Source: JAUUSJ01 sp964439395
GTDB taxonomy: Bacteria; Bacillota; Clostridia; Lachnospirales; Lachnospiraceae
Length of the DNA: 64,000 nucleotides
Assembly: GCA_964439395.1 (NCBI GenBank)
Contig: CAYTNV010000003.1
Location: 62,001 to 126,000 of the forward strand
Reading direction: 5' to 3'
Every line of letters starts with the position of its first letter. Within the stretch, counting starts at the first letter, position 1. The position numbers and the translations under genes are program-made. Positions 9,200-17,336 of this stretch are shown here, piece after piece. A model generated the notes under the pieces. The model did not search any database. It saw only the letters and a list, made by a program, of their open reading frames with translations, and was not told where the DNA came from.

Positions 9200-10033
9200 C
9201 TATACAAGAGCAACTGATTTGTCTGAGTCTAAATCTAAAATATTTTTATACTCTAAACGTATTTTATCTGCAATTAATGCTATAAACTCAGAATTTGTTG
9301 GCTTTGCCTTCCCATTTGTGATGACATAGCCAAAAAGTTCTTCAATTGTATCTGTTTTCCCTCTATCCCATGCGACCTCAATTGCATGTCTAATTGCTCT
9401 TTCTACACGACTTGGCGTTGTATGATAGAGCTGTGCTATTGCAGGATACAATTGTTTTGTTATAGAATTGATAATATCAATATCTTTCACGACTAAAATA
9501 ATTGCATCTCTTAAATACTGATATCCCTTTATATGTGCTGGAACTCCAATTTCATGAATAATATTAGTTACAATAATTTCCAAACGATACGATGTACTTT
9601 GTTTTGGAATATCCAATTTTGAAGTTCTAATAAAACTTTTTGTCTCCGCCTCTTTATATACTCCCGCCACATTTCTAATTTTCTTTAGCAACATTTGATT
9701 ATCAAAAGGCTTCAACATAATATAAGAGACTCCTAATCGAAAAGCCTCTTCTGTAACATTTTCCTGTCCCATCGCTGTAAGTAAAATAATCGATGGTCTT
9801 TTTCTTAAATTTTCGTTTTTCATTTTCTCCAATACACCAAGTCCATCTAGATTTGGCATAATCACGTCTAAGATAACCACATCTGGCTCTTCTTTTTTTA
9901 TTAAATCTACTGCTTCCATTCCATCCTTTGCATTTCCAATTACTTGCATATCTTCCTCACAAGATACTACTTTCTCCAATGTATTTATCATTTTTATATT
10001 ATCATCTGCTATCACAACACGAATTGTATTCAT
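9200..10033 (-). CDS. spo0A: Sporulation master regulator Spo0A
   Basis: This is a canonical 277-residue Spo0A, the response regulator that commits the cell to sporulation. The receiver has the acidic pair Asp10-Asp11, phospho-acceptor Asp56 (VVILDVIMP), Thr86 and Lys108. After a linker, the C-terminal DNA-binding domain has the signature IGVPAHIKGYQYLRDAI, followed by TPSRVERAIRHAIEVAWDRG and KPTNSEFIALIADKIRLE. GGAGGAG lies just upstream of the ATG. It has its own promoter, and a divergent second copy lies immediately downstream. In many Clostridia spo0A directly follows spoIVB; here the zinc-ribbon gene and plus-strand purC lie in between. Confidence 0.96.
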   Translation of the reverse strand: MNTIRVVIADDNIKMINTLEKVVSCEEDMQVIGNAKDGMEAVDLIKKEEPDVVILDVIMPNLDGLGVLEKMKNENLRKRPSIILLTAMGQENVTEEAFRLGVSYIMLKPFDNQMLLKKIRNVAGVYKEAETKSFIRTSKLDIPKQSTSYRLEIIVTNIIHEIGVPAHIKGYQYLRDAIILVVKDIDIINSITKQLYPAIAQLYHTTPSRVERAIRHAIEVAWDRGKTDTIEELFGYVITNGKAKPTNSEFIALIADKIRLEYKNILDLDSDKSVALV

Positions 10034-10071
10034 CTTTCACTCCTCCTGTTAATGTTAGTTTTTACTCCGTT

Positions 10072-10100
10072 ATTATACAATTTCTTCCAATAGCAAACAA
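10072..10100 (-). promoter_or_regulatory. Sigma-A promoter of spo0A
   Basis: On the minus strand TTGTTT (10095-10100) is separated by 17 bp from a perfect TATAAT (10072-10077), which ends about 38 bp before the spo0A start. The spacing is ideal and the -35 is a partial match. Confidence 0.55.
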
Positions 10101-10520
10101 CAAATATCGTGTGAAATAATAAGACAATAAAGAACGATATTAGACAAGTTATACATCTAATTTGTTTTACTTTCCCGAGTTTTTGTCGTTATTTTGGGAA
10201 AAAGGATATTTTTTGGCTTAAGAAATTTTTTCATAATCTATCTTTTATAATCTTAAAATAAATATTTTATCATTTATATGGCATATATAAATGCAAAAAA
10301 GAGATATCGAAACATATTTTTTGTACAAGATATTCACCTTAATCAAACAGACTCCAATTATATCTTGTCAAAATTATATATTTTACAACATCTCTTTTGA
10401 CTCTATTGTATTTCTCATATTCAATTTCCAAATATATCAGTTCCTATATTCGTTTATTCAAACCTATATTACTACCTTATGCCCAAGAAAAATACTACCT
10501 ATATTTTACTTGCTATTACT
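10101..10520. other. Intergenic region upstream of spo0A
   Basis: About 420 bp without a convincing gene; the plus-strand open frame inside it is low-complexity and lacks a ribosome binding site. Two 0A-box-like sequences are present on the plus strand: TTTGTCGTT at 10182-10190 (7 of 9 matches to TTTGTCRAA) and CTTGTCAAA at 10364-10372 (8 of 9). They could serve Spo0A autoregulation, but the matches are weak evidence. Confidence 0.3.
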
Positions 10521-10790
10521 TTAAATCCAACTAAAATCGCCTCCTGTAACAGCAAGACTTAAAAGTCCGTCCATTCTCTCAACTTCTTCCTCCCCCTCGA
10601 TGATTTGCTGAAGATAAGCAGTGTCTAAAACTTCTCCTAAATCCTCGTCTGGACCAATTTCATAGTCAATCTCTGCTTCACAATCTGGACATGGAATTCT
10701 CTCTAGTGTCTGTAGGGATAAAAATCTGTTTTTACATTGTTTACATTCATAATATCCGCATTTTTTTGTTCCATCTGGCAAATAGTACAT
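10521..10790 (-). CDS. Small zinc-ribbon protein
   Basis: This is an 89-residue protein. The N-terminal half has a CKQC pair followed by CPDC about 17 residues later, the spacing of a zinc ribbon; an extra Cys sits just before the first pair. The C-terminal half is acidic (about residues 45-72) and probably helical. There is no membrane segment or signal peptide, and I do not recognise a named family. It lies between spo0A and purC and has its own TATAAT promoter divergent from purC. A nucleic-acid or protein-binding role is the usual expectation for such ribbons, but nothing here shows a partner. Confidence 0.7.
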   Translation of the reverse strand: MYYLPDGTKKCGYYECKQCKNRFLSLQTLERIPCPDCEAEIDYEIGPDEDLGEVLDTAYLQQIIEGEEEVERMDGLLSLAVTGGDFSWI

Positions 10791-10837
10791 TTTCTTTTCC
10801 TTCTTTCCTATTTCATTATCTATAATCTTACAAAATA

Positions 10838-10866
10838 ATTATAGTCTACTTTGCAATAACACGCAA
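10838..10866 (-). promoter_or_regulatory. Promoter of the zinc-ribbon gene
   Basis: The minus strand has TTGCGT (10861-10866), a 17-bp spacer and a perfect TATAAT (10838-10843), about 47 bp before the start codon at 10790. It is back-to-back with the purC promoter. Confidence 0.5.
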
Positions 10867-10886
10867 TGTTTTCTTATATTTCTAAG

Positions 10887-10915
10887 TTGACAATCAAGAA
10901 AGTTAGTGTTACAGT
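10887..10915 (+). promoter_or_regulatory. Promoter of purC
   Basis: A perfect -35 TTGACA (10887-10892) is followed after 17 bp by TACAGT (10910-10915), with TG at 10907-10908 forming an extended -10. It lies about 87 bp before the purC start. I saw no purine riboswitch or PurR-like box in the leader. Confidence 0.6.
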
Positions 10916-11001
10916 GTTAGTGCAAAAAGCTTATTATTTTCATAATGAGAAAAAACATAGAAAATAAAATTAAGATGAATGAACATACGAGGTATTAAAA
11001 G

Positions 11002-11871
11002 ATGCAAGAATTAAGACCAATTAAAGAAGGAAAAGTTAGAGAAATTTACGATAATGGCGACAGCTTAATTATGGTTGCCACAGACCGTATTAGCTGCTAC
11101 GATGTTATTTTGAATAACCAAGTAACAAAAAAAGGAGCTGTTCTTACACAGATGTCTAAATTTTGGTTTGATATGACAGAAGATATTTTACCAAACCATA
11201 TGATTTCTGTAGATGTAAAGGATATGCCAGAGTTCTTCCAACAGGAGAAATTCGACGGAAACAGTATGATGTGTAAAAAACTTGAGATGCTTCCAATCGA
11301 GTGTATCGTAAGAGGATATATTACAGGAAGTGGCTGGGCTAGCTATAAAAAAGATGGTACTGTATGTGGAATTACACTCCCAGAGGGATTACAAGAATCT
11401 GATAAGCTTCCTGAGCCAATTTACACACCATCTACAAAGGCTGAGATTGGTGACCACGATGAAAATATCTCCTATGAAAAGAGCATCGAAGTATTAGAAA
11501 AACAATTCCCTGGAAAAGGGGAGGAGTACGCTGCAAAACTTCGCGACTGCACAATCGCTCTCTATAAAAAATGTGCAGAGTACGCATTAGAAAAAGGAAT
11601 TATTATTGCAGATACAAAGTTTGAGTTTGGTTTAGATGAGAACGGTAATATCGTAATCGGCGATGAGATGCTCACACCAGACAGCTCTCGTTTCTGGCCA
11701 GCAGACGGATATGAACCAGGACATGGTCAACCATCCTTTGATAAGCAGTTCGCTCGTGACTGGTTAACATCCAACGAGGGACATGACTGGACATTGCCAG
11801 AAGAGATTGTTGACAAGACAATCGCTAAGTATCTTCAGGCTTACGAGATGCTTACAGGGAAAACATTATAA
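11002..11871 (+). CDS. purC: SAICAR synthetase
   Basis: Phosphoribosylaminoimidazole-succinocarboxamide synthase joins aspartate to CAIR in de novo purine synthesis. The 289-residue protein begins with IKEGKVREIYD and has VATDRISCYDVIL, PIECIVRGYITGSGW, the ADTKFEFGLDENG motif and DEMLTPDSSRFWPAD, all hallmarks in the right order. The length is that of the longer, yeast- and Bacteroides-like PurC (about 290 residues) rather than the short Bacillus type. It is a single gene on the plus strand between minus-strand spo0A and spoIVB, with its own promoter and terminator. This suggests it was inserted into the ancestral sporulation block. Confidence 0.96.
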   Translation: MQELRPIKEGKVREIYDNGDSLIMVATDRISCYDVILNNQVTKKGAVLTQMSKFWFDMTEDILPNHMISVDVKDMPEFFQQEKFDGNSMMCKKLEMLPIECIVRGYITGSGWASYKKDGTVCGITLPEGLQESDKLPEPIYTPSTKAEIGDHDENISYEKSIEVLEKQFPGKGEEYAAKLRDCTIALYKKCAEYALEKGIIIADTKFEFGLDENGNIVIGDEMLTPDSSRFWPADGYEPGHGQPSFDKQFARDWLTSNEGHDWTLPEEIVDKTIAKYLQAYEMLTGKTL

Positions 11872-11881
11872 TGCTATAAAA

Positions 11882-11926
11882 AGTGAGGTGTAAAAGAAAC
11901 TTATCTAGCGTCTTTTATACCTCACT
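11882..11926 (+). terminator. Intrinsic terminator of purC
   Basis: Arms of 16 nt (11882-11897 and 11911-11926) pair throughout, with one G-U, around a 13-nt loop. A T-rich tail follows on the plus strand. It begins 11 bp after the purC stop. Confidence 0.85.
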
Positions 11927-12002
11927 CTTCTTAATTTCTTTTATTCTTTAATTACAAATATTTTTTCCTCGCCATTCAACTTATAGTAGAATTTTCCTCA
12001 TT

Positions 12003-13073
12003 CTAATGCTCCAACATATGCTCAATAAAGATTCCATATCCCTTCTGCGGGTCATTGACAAAGACATGTGTCACAGCTCCGATGAGTTTTCCATTTTGAA
12101 TAATCGGAGAACCACTCATTCCCTGCACAATTCCGTTTGTCTGCTCTAAAAGTTCGTCATCTGTAATGCAGATTTTCATTCCCTTTAGCATATTTTCCTC
12201 GCTTTTATCGATATCCTCAATATTTATCTCATAATCTTTACAGCTTCCATCAATATACGAGCGAATATACGCCTTGCCCTTTTTCACTTCTTGCTTAGAG
12301 GCAACCTCCATCTCCTCTCTCTTTATATTTTCTAAATTTCTCCCATTTAATGTCCCATAAATCCCGTATTTCGTATTATTTTTAATCTCACCCATCTTAT
12401 TGACAGCAGAATACGTAATCTGTCCAATAATCTCTCCCGGTGTTCCTTTCTTTCCCTTCTGAATTGAAAATACATCTGCCTTATAAAGCGCTCCTTTTTT
12501 TATGTCCATCTTTTGTTCTGTATCCATATCACTAATTCCATGACCTAATGCACCAAAATTATTTCCGTCGATATAGGTCATCGTTCCCAATCCCTGTGTG
12601 TCATCCCTAACCCAAGCGCCAATTTTATAAGTTTTATCTTCTTTTACCTCAATTGGCTTTAGTTTTACTTGCACTTTTTTTCCATCTCTAACTATATGAA
12701 ATACCGTCGCTTTTCCTTTTGTAGTATTCAATACATTCACAAGCTCTTTCTTATTTTCAATCGGTGTAATTCCAACTTGAGTAATATAATCTCCCGCCCG
12801 CAAAATATTTTTGGCCGGCTCATAATTTAATCCGTCACTTGAGGTAATCGCCTGCGTGCCAAGAACAAGAACTCCCCTCGTCTCTACATAAATTCCGATT
12901 GTAAAACCTCCAGGAATTACCTTTTTTGTTCCATTTGATATATTGGCAGAAATTTCTTTCGCTTCAATCGGTCTTTTCACATAAGTATGATATCCTACAA
13001 GTATAATAAGTAAAAGATTCCACAATAATAAAATACATAATAGTTTTTTATAGCGCCTTTTTTTCTCACTCAT
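12003..13073 (-). CDS. spoIVB: SpoIVB peptidase
   Basis: SpoIVB is the forespore-secreted serine peptidase (family S55) that signals across the inter-membrane space to activate pro-sigma-K processing. The 356-residue protein has an N-terminal anchor (LLCILLLWNLLLIILVGY), a PDZ domain (about residues 65-140, with GVLVLGT and AGDYITQVG), and the peptidase domain. That domain has the catalytic His in ALGHGISDMDT and the catalytic Ser in GMSGSPIIQNG. A longer frame starts at 13142 but has no ribosome binding site; AAGGAGAG precedes the ATG at 13073. Between the two starts and upstream is a weak sigma-G-like pair (GAAAG and CATATTA). Position near recN and spo0A is typical. Confidence 0.93.
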   Translation of the reverse strand: MSEKKRRYKKLLCILLLWNLLLIILVGYHTYVKRPIEAKEISANISNGTKKVIPGGFTIGIYVETRGVLVLGTQAITSSDGLNYEPAKNILRAGDYITQVGITPIENKKELVNVLNTTKGKATVFHIVRDGKKVQVKLKPIEVKEDKTYKIGAWVRDDTQGLGTMTYIDGNNFGALGHGISDMDTEQKMDIKKGALYKADVFSIQKGKKGTPGEIIGQITYSAVNKMGEIKNNTKYGIYGTLNGRNLENIKREEMEVASKQEVKKGKAYIRSYIDGSCKDYEINIEDIDKSEENMLKGMKICITDDELLEQTNGIVQGMSGSPIIQNGKLIGAVTHVFVNDPQKGYGIFIEHMLEH

Positions 13074-13494
13074 CTTGCTCTCTCCTTCCTCTTTTGCAAT
13101 AAACCTCTTAGCAAATACCTTGCGGTACAAATTTGGAAACATAATATGTTTTTAAATTATTTTTGTCTTTCTTTAGCATCTATACTATTTGTTTCGCAAA
13201 TACTACTGCAAAGGAAAATCCAATTGTTTCGTACTTTTGAAACTTTTCTATAAAAAAGTTTAGCACTATTTACTAACACTAAGCTTTTTCTACCTGTATT
13301 ATATGAAATTTTTTTCTTCACAAATCAGTCTTTTTTTACTGCTTCTGCCATATCTTTCATCTCTTTTACAGTTCTTATATCGTATTTATAATAAAAATAT
13401 CACTAATTTAGCGATTAATCTTTACATAGTATCTTTTTCCTTTTCTTCAACCAAAAAATTAGAAATTTTTTCATAACATTTTGATATTTTCTTA
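13074..13494. other. Divergent intergenic region spoIVB / glutamate synthase-like gene
   Basis: Over 400 bp with no supported gene. On the minus strand, CATATTA preceded 18 bp upstream by GAAAG (around 13143-13175) resembles a weak sigma-G promoter for spoIVB, as expected for this forespore gene. The rest is A+T-rich and I see no further structure I can defend. Confidence 0.3.
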
Positions 13495-13523
13495 TTGAAT
13501 AATTTTTCTCATTATATTATAAT
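13495..13523 (+). promoter_or_regulatory. Sigma-A promoter of the glutamate synthase-like gene
   Basis: TTGAAT (13495-13500), a 17-bp spacer and perfect TATAAT (13518-13523). Transcription would start near 13530, so the real start codon must lie downstream; the ATG at 13567 with AAGGAGGAG fits. Confidence 0.7.
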
Positions 13524-13566
13524 AAAAATAATAATAATTACTATTATCAAGGAGGAGAATAAGTTT

Positions 13567-14988
13567 ATGATTTATAAGTGTAGTGTATGTGGATATATTT
13601 TTGACGAAACGAAGGAGGGACTTTCCTTTTCTGAGCTTACACAATGTCCTCTCTGTAAACAGCCTGTAGATAAATTTGTTGTAGTGGAAGCTAATTCTTC
13701 TACAAAATCAGCCGCTTTCGAGGAAGTTCTCTGCGAGGTCTATGAAGCAAAAGAAGAGACATTAAATTTAGAATATCCACAAGAGACAAGAAATATGGAT
13801 AAGAATTACAGATATATGAAACAGATTCATGAAATGGCAGTTTCTGGGAAATCTATTATCGAAGCGATGGGAACGCAGATGCCAATGCCAAACTGGGATG
13901 ATATTTTAGTGCTTGGTGCACAGCTTAATCCGCCACCGCTTGATGAGCACGCTCTAGTTATAACAACAACTGTAATCGGAAAACATGCAAAGCGTCCAAT
14001 GATTTTAAATAATCCTGTTTATATTTCCCATATGTCTTTTGGAGCATTGTCTAAAGAAACAAAAATCGCTCTGGCGAAGGGAAGCGCTATGGCAGGAAGC
14101 GCCATGTGTAGCGGCGAAGGTGGAATTTTGTCCGAGGAGATGGAGGCTGCCAATAAATATATTTTTGAATATGTACCCAATAAATACAGTGCAACAGATA
14201 AAAATTTAAGAAAAGCAGATGCAATTGAAATTAAAATTGGCCAGGGGACAAAACCTGGTATGGGCGGTCATCTTCCTGGCAGCAAGGTGACTCCTGAAAT
14301 TGCCGCTGTTCGCAATAAACCTCTTGGTGAAGATGTAATCAGTCCCTCTAAATTCCCAGAAATTAATACGAGAGAAGATTTGAAGAACTTAGTATCTGAG
14401 CTTAGAAGACGCTCTGACGGTCGACCTATCGGTATTAAGATTGCCGCTGGCAAGATTGAGAAGGATTTGGAATACTGTGTATTTGCCGAGCCTGATTTTA
14501 TTACAATCGACGGAAGAGGCGGTGCAACTGGTGCATCTCCTGCCATTATCCGTGATGCGACAACTGTTCCAACCGTTTACGCTCTCTATCGCGCAAGAAA
14601 ATATCTTGACTCTATCAAATCGGATATTGAATTGGTCATCACGGGAGGACTTCGCGTCTCCTCAGACTTTGCAAAAGCTCTAGCAATGGGCGCCGATGCC
14701 ATCGCAGTTGCCTCAGCAGCTATGGTTGCCGCTGCCTGTCAGCAGTATCGTATTTGTGGAAGCGGTATGTGTCCAGTTGGTGTAGCTACACAAGACCCTG
14801 AGCTTCGCTCTAGACTTAAAATAGAAACTGCCTCCAAAAGAGTGGCAAATTATTTGAATTGTTCTTTAGAAGAATTAAAAACTTTTGCTAGAATTACAGG
14901 ACATAACAATATTCACGACTTAAATGTGGGAGATTTATGCACAATCAGTCGAGAGATTTCTGAGTATACTAATATTCCACATGCATAA
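13567..14988 (+). CDS. Rubredoxin-like / FMN-binding glutamate synthase-domain protein
   Basis: The 473-residue protein combines a small N-terminal metal-binding domain (CSVCGY near residue 5 and CPLC near residue 33) with the FMN-binding central domain of glutamate synthase. The FMN domain shows PVYISHMSFGALS, GQGTKPGMGGHLPG, TIDGRGGATGASP and GGLRVSSDFAKALAMGADAI. A Cys cluster CRICGSGMCPVGVATQD-like segment near residue 420 matches the 3Fe-4S site. The glutaminase domain is missing, as in stand-alone archaeal-type GltS proteins, so ammonia or another partner is needed. The longer upstream frame is rejected because its TTG is the promoter's -35. It is an insertion between spoIVB and recN, transcribed against them. 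Confidence 0.88.
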   Translation: MIYKCSVCGYIFDETKEGLSFSELTQCPLCKQPVDKFVVVEANSSTKSAAFEEVLCEVYEAKEETLNLEYPQETRNMDKNYRYMKQIHEMAVSGKSIIEAMGTQMPMPNWDDILVLGAQLNPPPLDEHALVITTTVIGKHAKRPMILNNPVYISHMSFGALSKETKIALAKGSAMAGSAMCSGEGGILSEEMEAANKYIFEYVPNKYSATDKNLRKADAIEIKIGQGTKPGMGGHLPGSKVTPEIAAVRNKPLGEDVISPSKFPEINTREDLKNLVSELRRRSDGRPIGIKIAAGKIEKDLEYCVFAEPDFITIDGRGGATGASPAIIRDATTVPTVYALYRARKYLDSIKSDIELVITGGLRVSSDFAKALAMGADAIAVASAAMVAAACQQYRICGSGMCPVGVATQDPELRSRLKIETASKRVANYLNCSLEELKTFARITGHNNIHDLNVGDLCTISREISEYTNIPHA

Positions 14989-15044
14989 ATACATAAGGGA
15001 TGTAAAAATATATAGATTTTGGTAATATTGGGTCAATACATAGT

Positions 15045-15079
15045 CGAGAGTCAAGGAAAAGAATTTTCCTTGACTCTCG
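15045..15079 (+). terminator. Perfect 16-bp inverted repeat after the glutamate synthase-like gene
   Basis: Arms 15045-15060 and 15064-15079 are perfectly complementary around a 3-nt loop. It sits between the convergent ends of the glutamate synthase-like gene and recN, so it probably terminates transcription from one or both sides. The following T-tract is short, making the exact mechanism less certain. Confidence 0.65.
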
Positions 15080-15135
15080 GCGTCTGTTTCCATAATTTTA
15101 AGGGCTATAATCCCATTACGATATTGGCAATGCTT

Positions 15136-16830
15136 CTATATGCAAAGAAAAACATCCTTTACCGCTTTGGCCATTTCTTTCATCTCTTTTGCACTCTTTA
15201 ATACAGTATCTGTTATCTCAACACCGCTAATTAAGCGGGCAATTTCTCGAATGCTATTTTCTTCCTCAAGCGCAAGTATCGAGGTAGAAGTTTTTTCCTC
15301 TAAAGCTGATTTTTCAATCAGAAAATGTGTGTCCGCCATCGCCGCAATCTGCGGAAGATGCGTAATGGAAATGACTTGATGTCTCTTAGCGATATATGCC
15401 ATTTTTTCAGATACCTTCTGAGCAGTTCTTCCACTAATTCCGACATCAATCTCATCAAAAATCAATGTGTCAATCGCATCGACATCTGCCAAAATCGACT
15501 TAATCGCAAGCATAATTCTTGAAAGCTCACCGCCGGATGCCACTTCATTTAACGGTTTCATCTTCTCACCTGGATTCGTAGAAATCAAAAAACCTGCATC
15601 ATCCATTCCATTTTTCGTAATATCGGATAATAAGCCAAACTGAATTTTAAACTGTACATCCAAGAAATTTAAATCAATCAATGCTTCCTTGATTCTCTGC
15701 TCTAAAATCTTTGCAATTTTTTTTCTCTTTTTTGTCAGCTGCTCACATAATTCAAGAAGAGAGGCTCTCTCTTTCTTATATTGGCTTTCTAGATCCGAAA
15801 TATACTGCTCATAATTTTTTAACTGCTCTAAGCGTTTCTTTTTCTCTTTTTGATAAGCTAAAATTTTCTCAATGGAATCTCCATACTTTGCTTTTAATCG
15901 GTCAATAACTTCTAAGCGCTGTCTTGTCTGCTCAAAATCATTCTCATCAAACTCCATCTTTTGCATATAAGATGCAAGATCTCTATTAAAATCATTTAAA
16001 AGCTCCTCGATTGTATCAAGCTGGCTATGTAAACTAGAAATCTCCTCGTCATATTCTTCAATTTGAGTAATCTTCCTAATCGCCATTCCAATTAAATTTC
16101 CAGCTCCCTGATGATCATATCCTGTCTCCTCATAACAATTCGACAAAACCTCCGCCATCTCCTTGGCATTTGACATAAGCATAAAATCTTTTTCTAACTG
16201 AACATCTTCTCCAATCTGTAACGTCGCTCCCTCAATATCCTTTATCTCAAACTCAATAAAACTAATTTCTCGAAGTCTCTCCTCCTCGGCTAGACGTCCC
16301 TCATTTAGCTTCTTTTCTAAATCTTTATAGACACCATATCCAGTCTCGATTTTTTCTTTCATCGGAGCAATCTCATCTTTTCCATAATAATCTAATATTT
16401 CTAAATGTTTCTTTTTTTGCAAAAGAGACTGATGCTCATGTTGTCCGTGAATATCTAAAAGCATTCCTGATACTTCTCGAAGTTTTCCCAATGTTACCGT
16501 CCTATCGTTAATTTTCGCAATACTTCTTCCATGCGTAATCTTTCGACTGACAATCAAAGTTCCATCTTCCTCTAAAGGAATATCAAGCTGCTCTATCTTT
16601 ATTTTTGTCTCCTCATCCTTTACCCAAAAGACAAGCTCACAAAGGGCATAATCTGCCCCTGTACGAATCATATCTTTTCCTATCTTTTTTCCAAAGGCTG
16701 CATTAATAGAACCGATAATAATCGATTTTCCTGCTCCTGTCTCACCTGTCAAAATATTAAGCTGATCCGAAAAATCCACCTCGATTTCCTCAATTAATGC
16801 CAAATTTTTTACATGTAATTGCATTAACAT
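15136..16830 (-). CDS. recN: DNA repair protein RecN
   Basis: RecN is an SMC-like ATPase that helps repair double-strand breaks. The 564-residue protein has Walker A GETGAGKS near residue 31, DIHGQHEHQSLL near residue 123, a long central coiled coil (about 150-360), the signature EVASGGELSRIMLAIK and Walker B LIFDEIDVGISG near the C-terminus, ending with the ITHLPQIAA switch. AAGGAG lies 8 nt before the ATG at 16830. It follows argR by 19 bp, and the whole run argR-nadK-tlyA-dxs-ispA-xseBA lies on the same strand, the conserved clostridial order. ArgR next to recN is also the Bacillus arrangement. Confidence 0.95.
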   Translation of the reverse strand: MLMQLHVKNLALIEEIEVDFSDQLNILTGETGAGKSIIIGSINAAFGKKIGKDMIRTGADYALCELVFWVKDEETKIKIEQLDIPLEEDGTLIVSRKITHGRSIAKINDRTVTLGKLREVSGMLLDIHGQHEHQSLLQKKKHLEILDYYGKDEIAPMKEKIETGYGVYKDLEKKLNEGRLAEEERLREISFIEFEIKDIEGATLQIGEDVQLEKDFMLMSNAKEMAEVLSNCYEETGYDHQGAGNLIGMAIRKITQIEEYDEEISSLHSQLDTIEELLNDFNRDLASYMQKMEFDENDFEQTRQRLEVIDRLKAKYGDSIEKILAYQKEKKKRLEQLKNYEQYISDLESQYKKERASLLELCEQLTKKRKKIAKILEQRIKEALIDLNFLDVQFKIQFGLLSDITKNGMDDAGFLISTNPGEKMKPLNEVASGGELSRIMLAIKSILADVDAIDTLIFDEIDVGISGRTAQKVSEKMAYIAKRHQVISITHLPQIAAMADTHFLIEKSALEEKTSTSILALEEENSIREIARLISGVEITDTVLKSAKEMKEMAKAVKDVFLCI

Positions 16831-16849
16831 AATTCGTACTCCTTGTCTA

Positions 16850-17320
16850 TTACTTCTTGCCTTCTTCTTTTTTGGAGATTACTTTTCCAATACTAGATAC
16901 CGTCTCTTTTGCCATCTCATTATCTCTGGCCACACACATAACTGTGTCATCTCCCGCAATAGAACCCACAACACCAGGAATATCGAGAGAATCAATCGCT
17001 GCTGCACATGCCATTGCCATTCCAGATACTGTCTTTAACACAATAATATTTTGTGCAATTTCCATAGAAATAATGGCATCCGATAAAACTCTCTTATATT
17101 TTTTCGTTGTATGATAATCTTGATTTTGTAATACAATATATTTTTGTTTGCCTCCCTGATAGGCAAGCTTTGTAAGCTTCATCTCTCTGATATCTCTTGA
17201 GATTGTCGCCTGCGTGGCATTAAAACCAGCCTCAACCAATTTCTCTGCCAACTCATCTTGCGTCTCAATATCATAATTTTCTATAATTTCTATTATTTTC
17301 GCCTGTCGCTGTGCTTTCAT
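16850..17320 (-). CDS. argR: Arginine repressor ArgR/AhrC
   Basis: ArgR binds arginine and represses arginine synthesis genes while activating catabolism. The 156-residue protein has an N-terminal winged helix (KAQRQAKIIEIIENYDIETQDELAEKL, then NATQATISRDIREM, the family's SRDI recognition signature) and a C-terminal hexamerisation/arginine domain (GVVGSIAGDDTVMCVARD). The in-frame ATG 24 bp upstream is rejected because GGGAGG sits 6 nt before the ATG at 17320. It lies 16 bp after nadK and 19 bp before recN in one operon. Confidence 0.93.
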   Translation of the reverse strand: MKAQRQAKIIEIIENYDIETQDELAEKLVEAGFNATQATISRDIREMKLTKLAYQGGKQKYIVLQNQDYHTTKKYKRVLSDAIISMEIAQNIIVLKTVSGMAMACAAAIDSLDIPGVVGSIAGDDTVMCVARDNEMAKETVSSIGKVISKKEEGKK

Positions 17321-17336
17321 TCTAAGCCTCCCTTTT

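Noticed and set aside
10201..10230. Sigma-H-like AGGATAT and GAAATT pair on the plus strand
   Set aside because: It points away from spo0A and no gene follows on that strand.
10182..10372. 0A-box-like sequences upstream of spo0A as firm regulatory sites
   Set aside because: Only 7-8 of 9 positions match and such matches are expected by chance in A+T-rich DNA; mentioned only as candidates.
10291..10524. 77-residue plus-strand open frame upstream of spo0A
   Set aside because: Low-complexity Ile/Leu/Tyr/Phe-rich translation, no ribosome binding site, no family resemblance.
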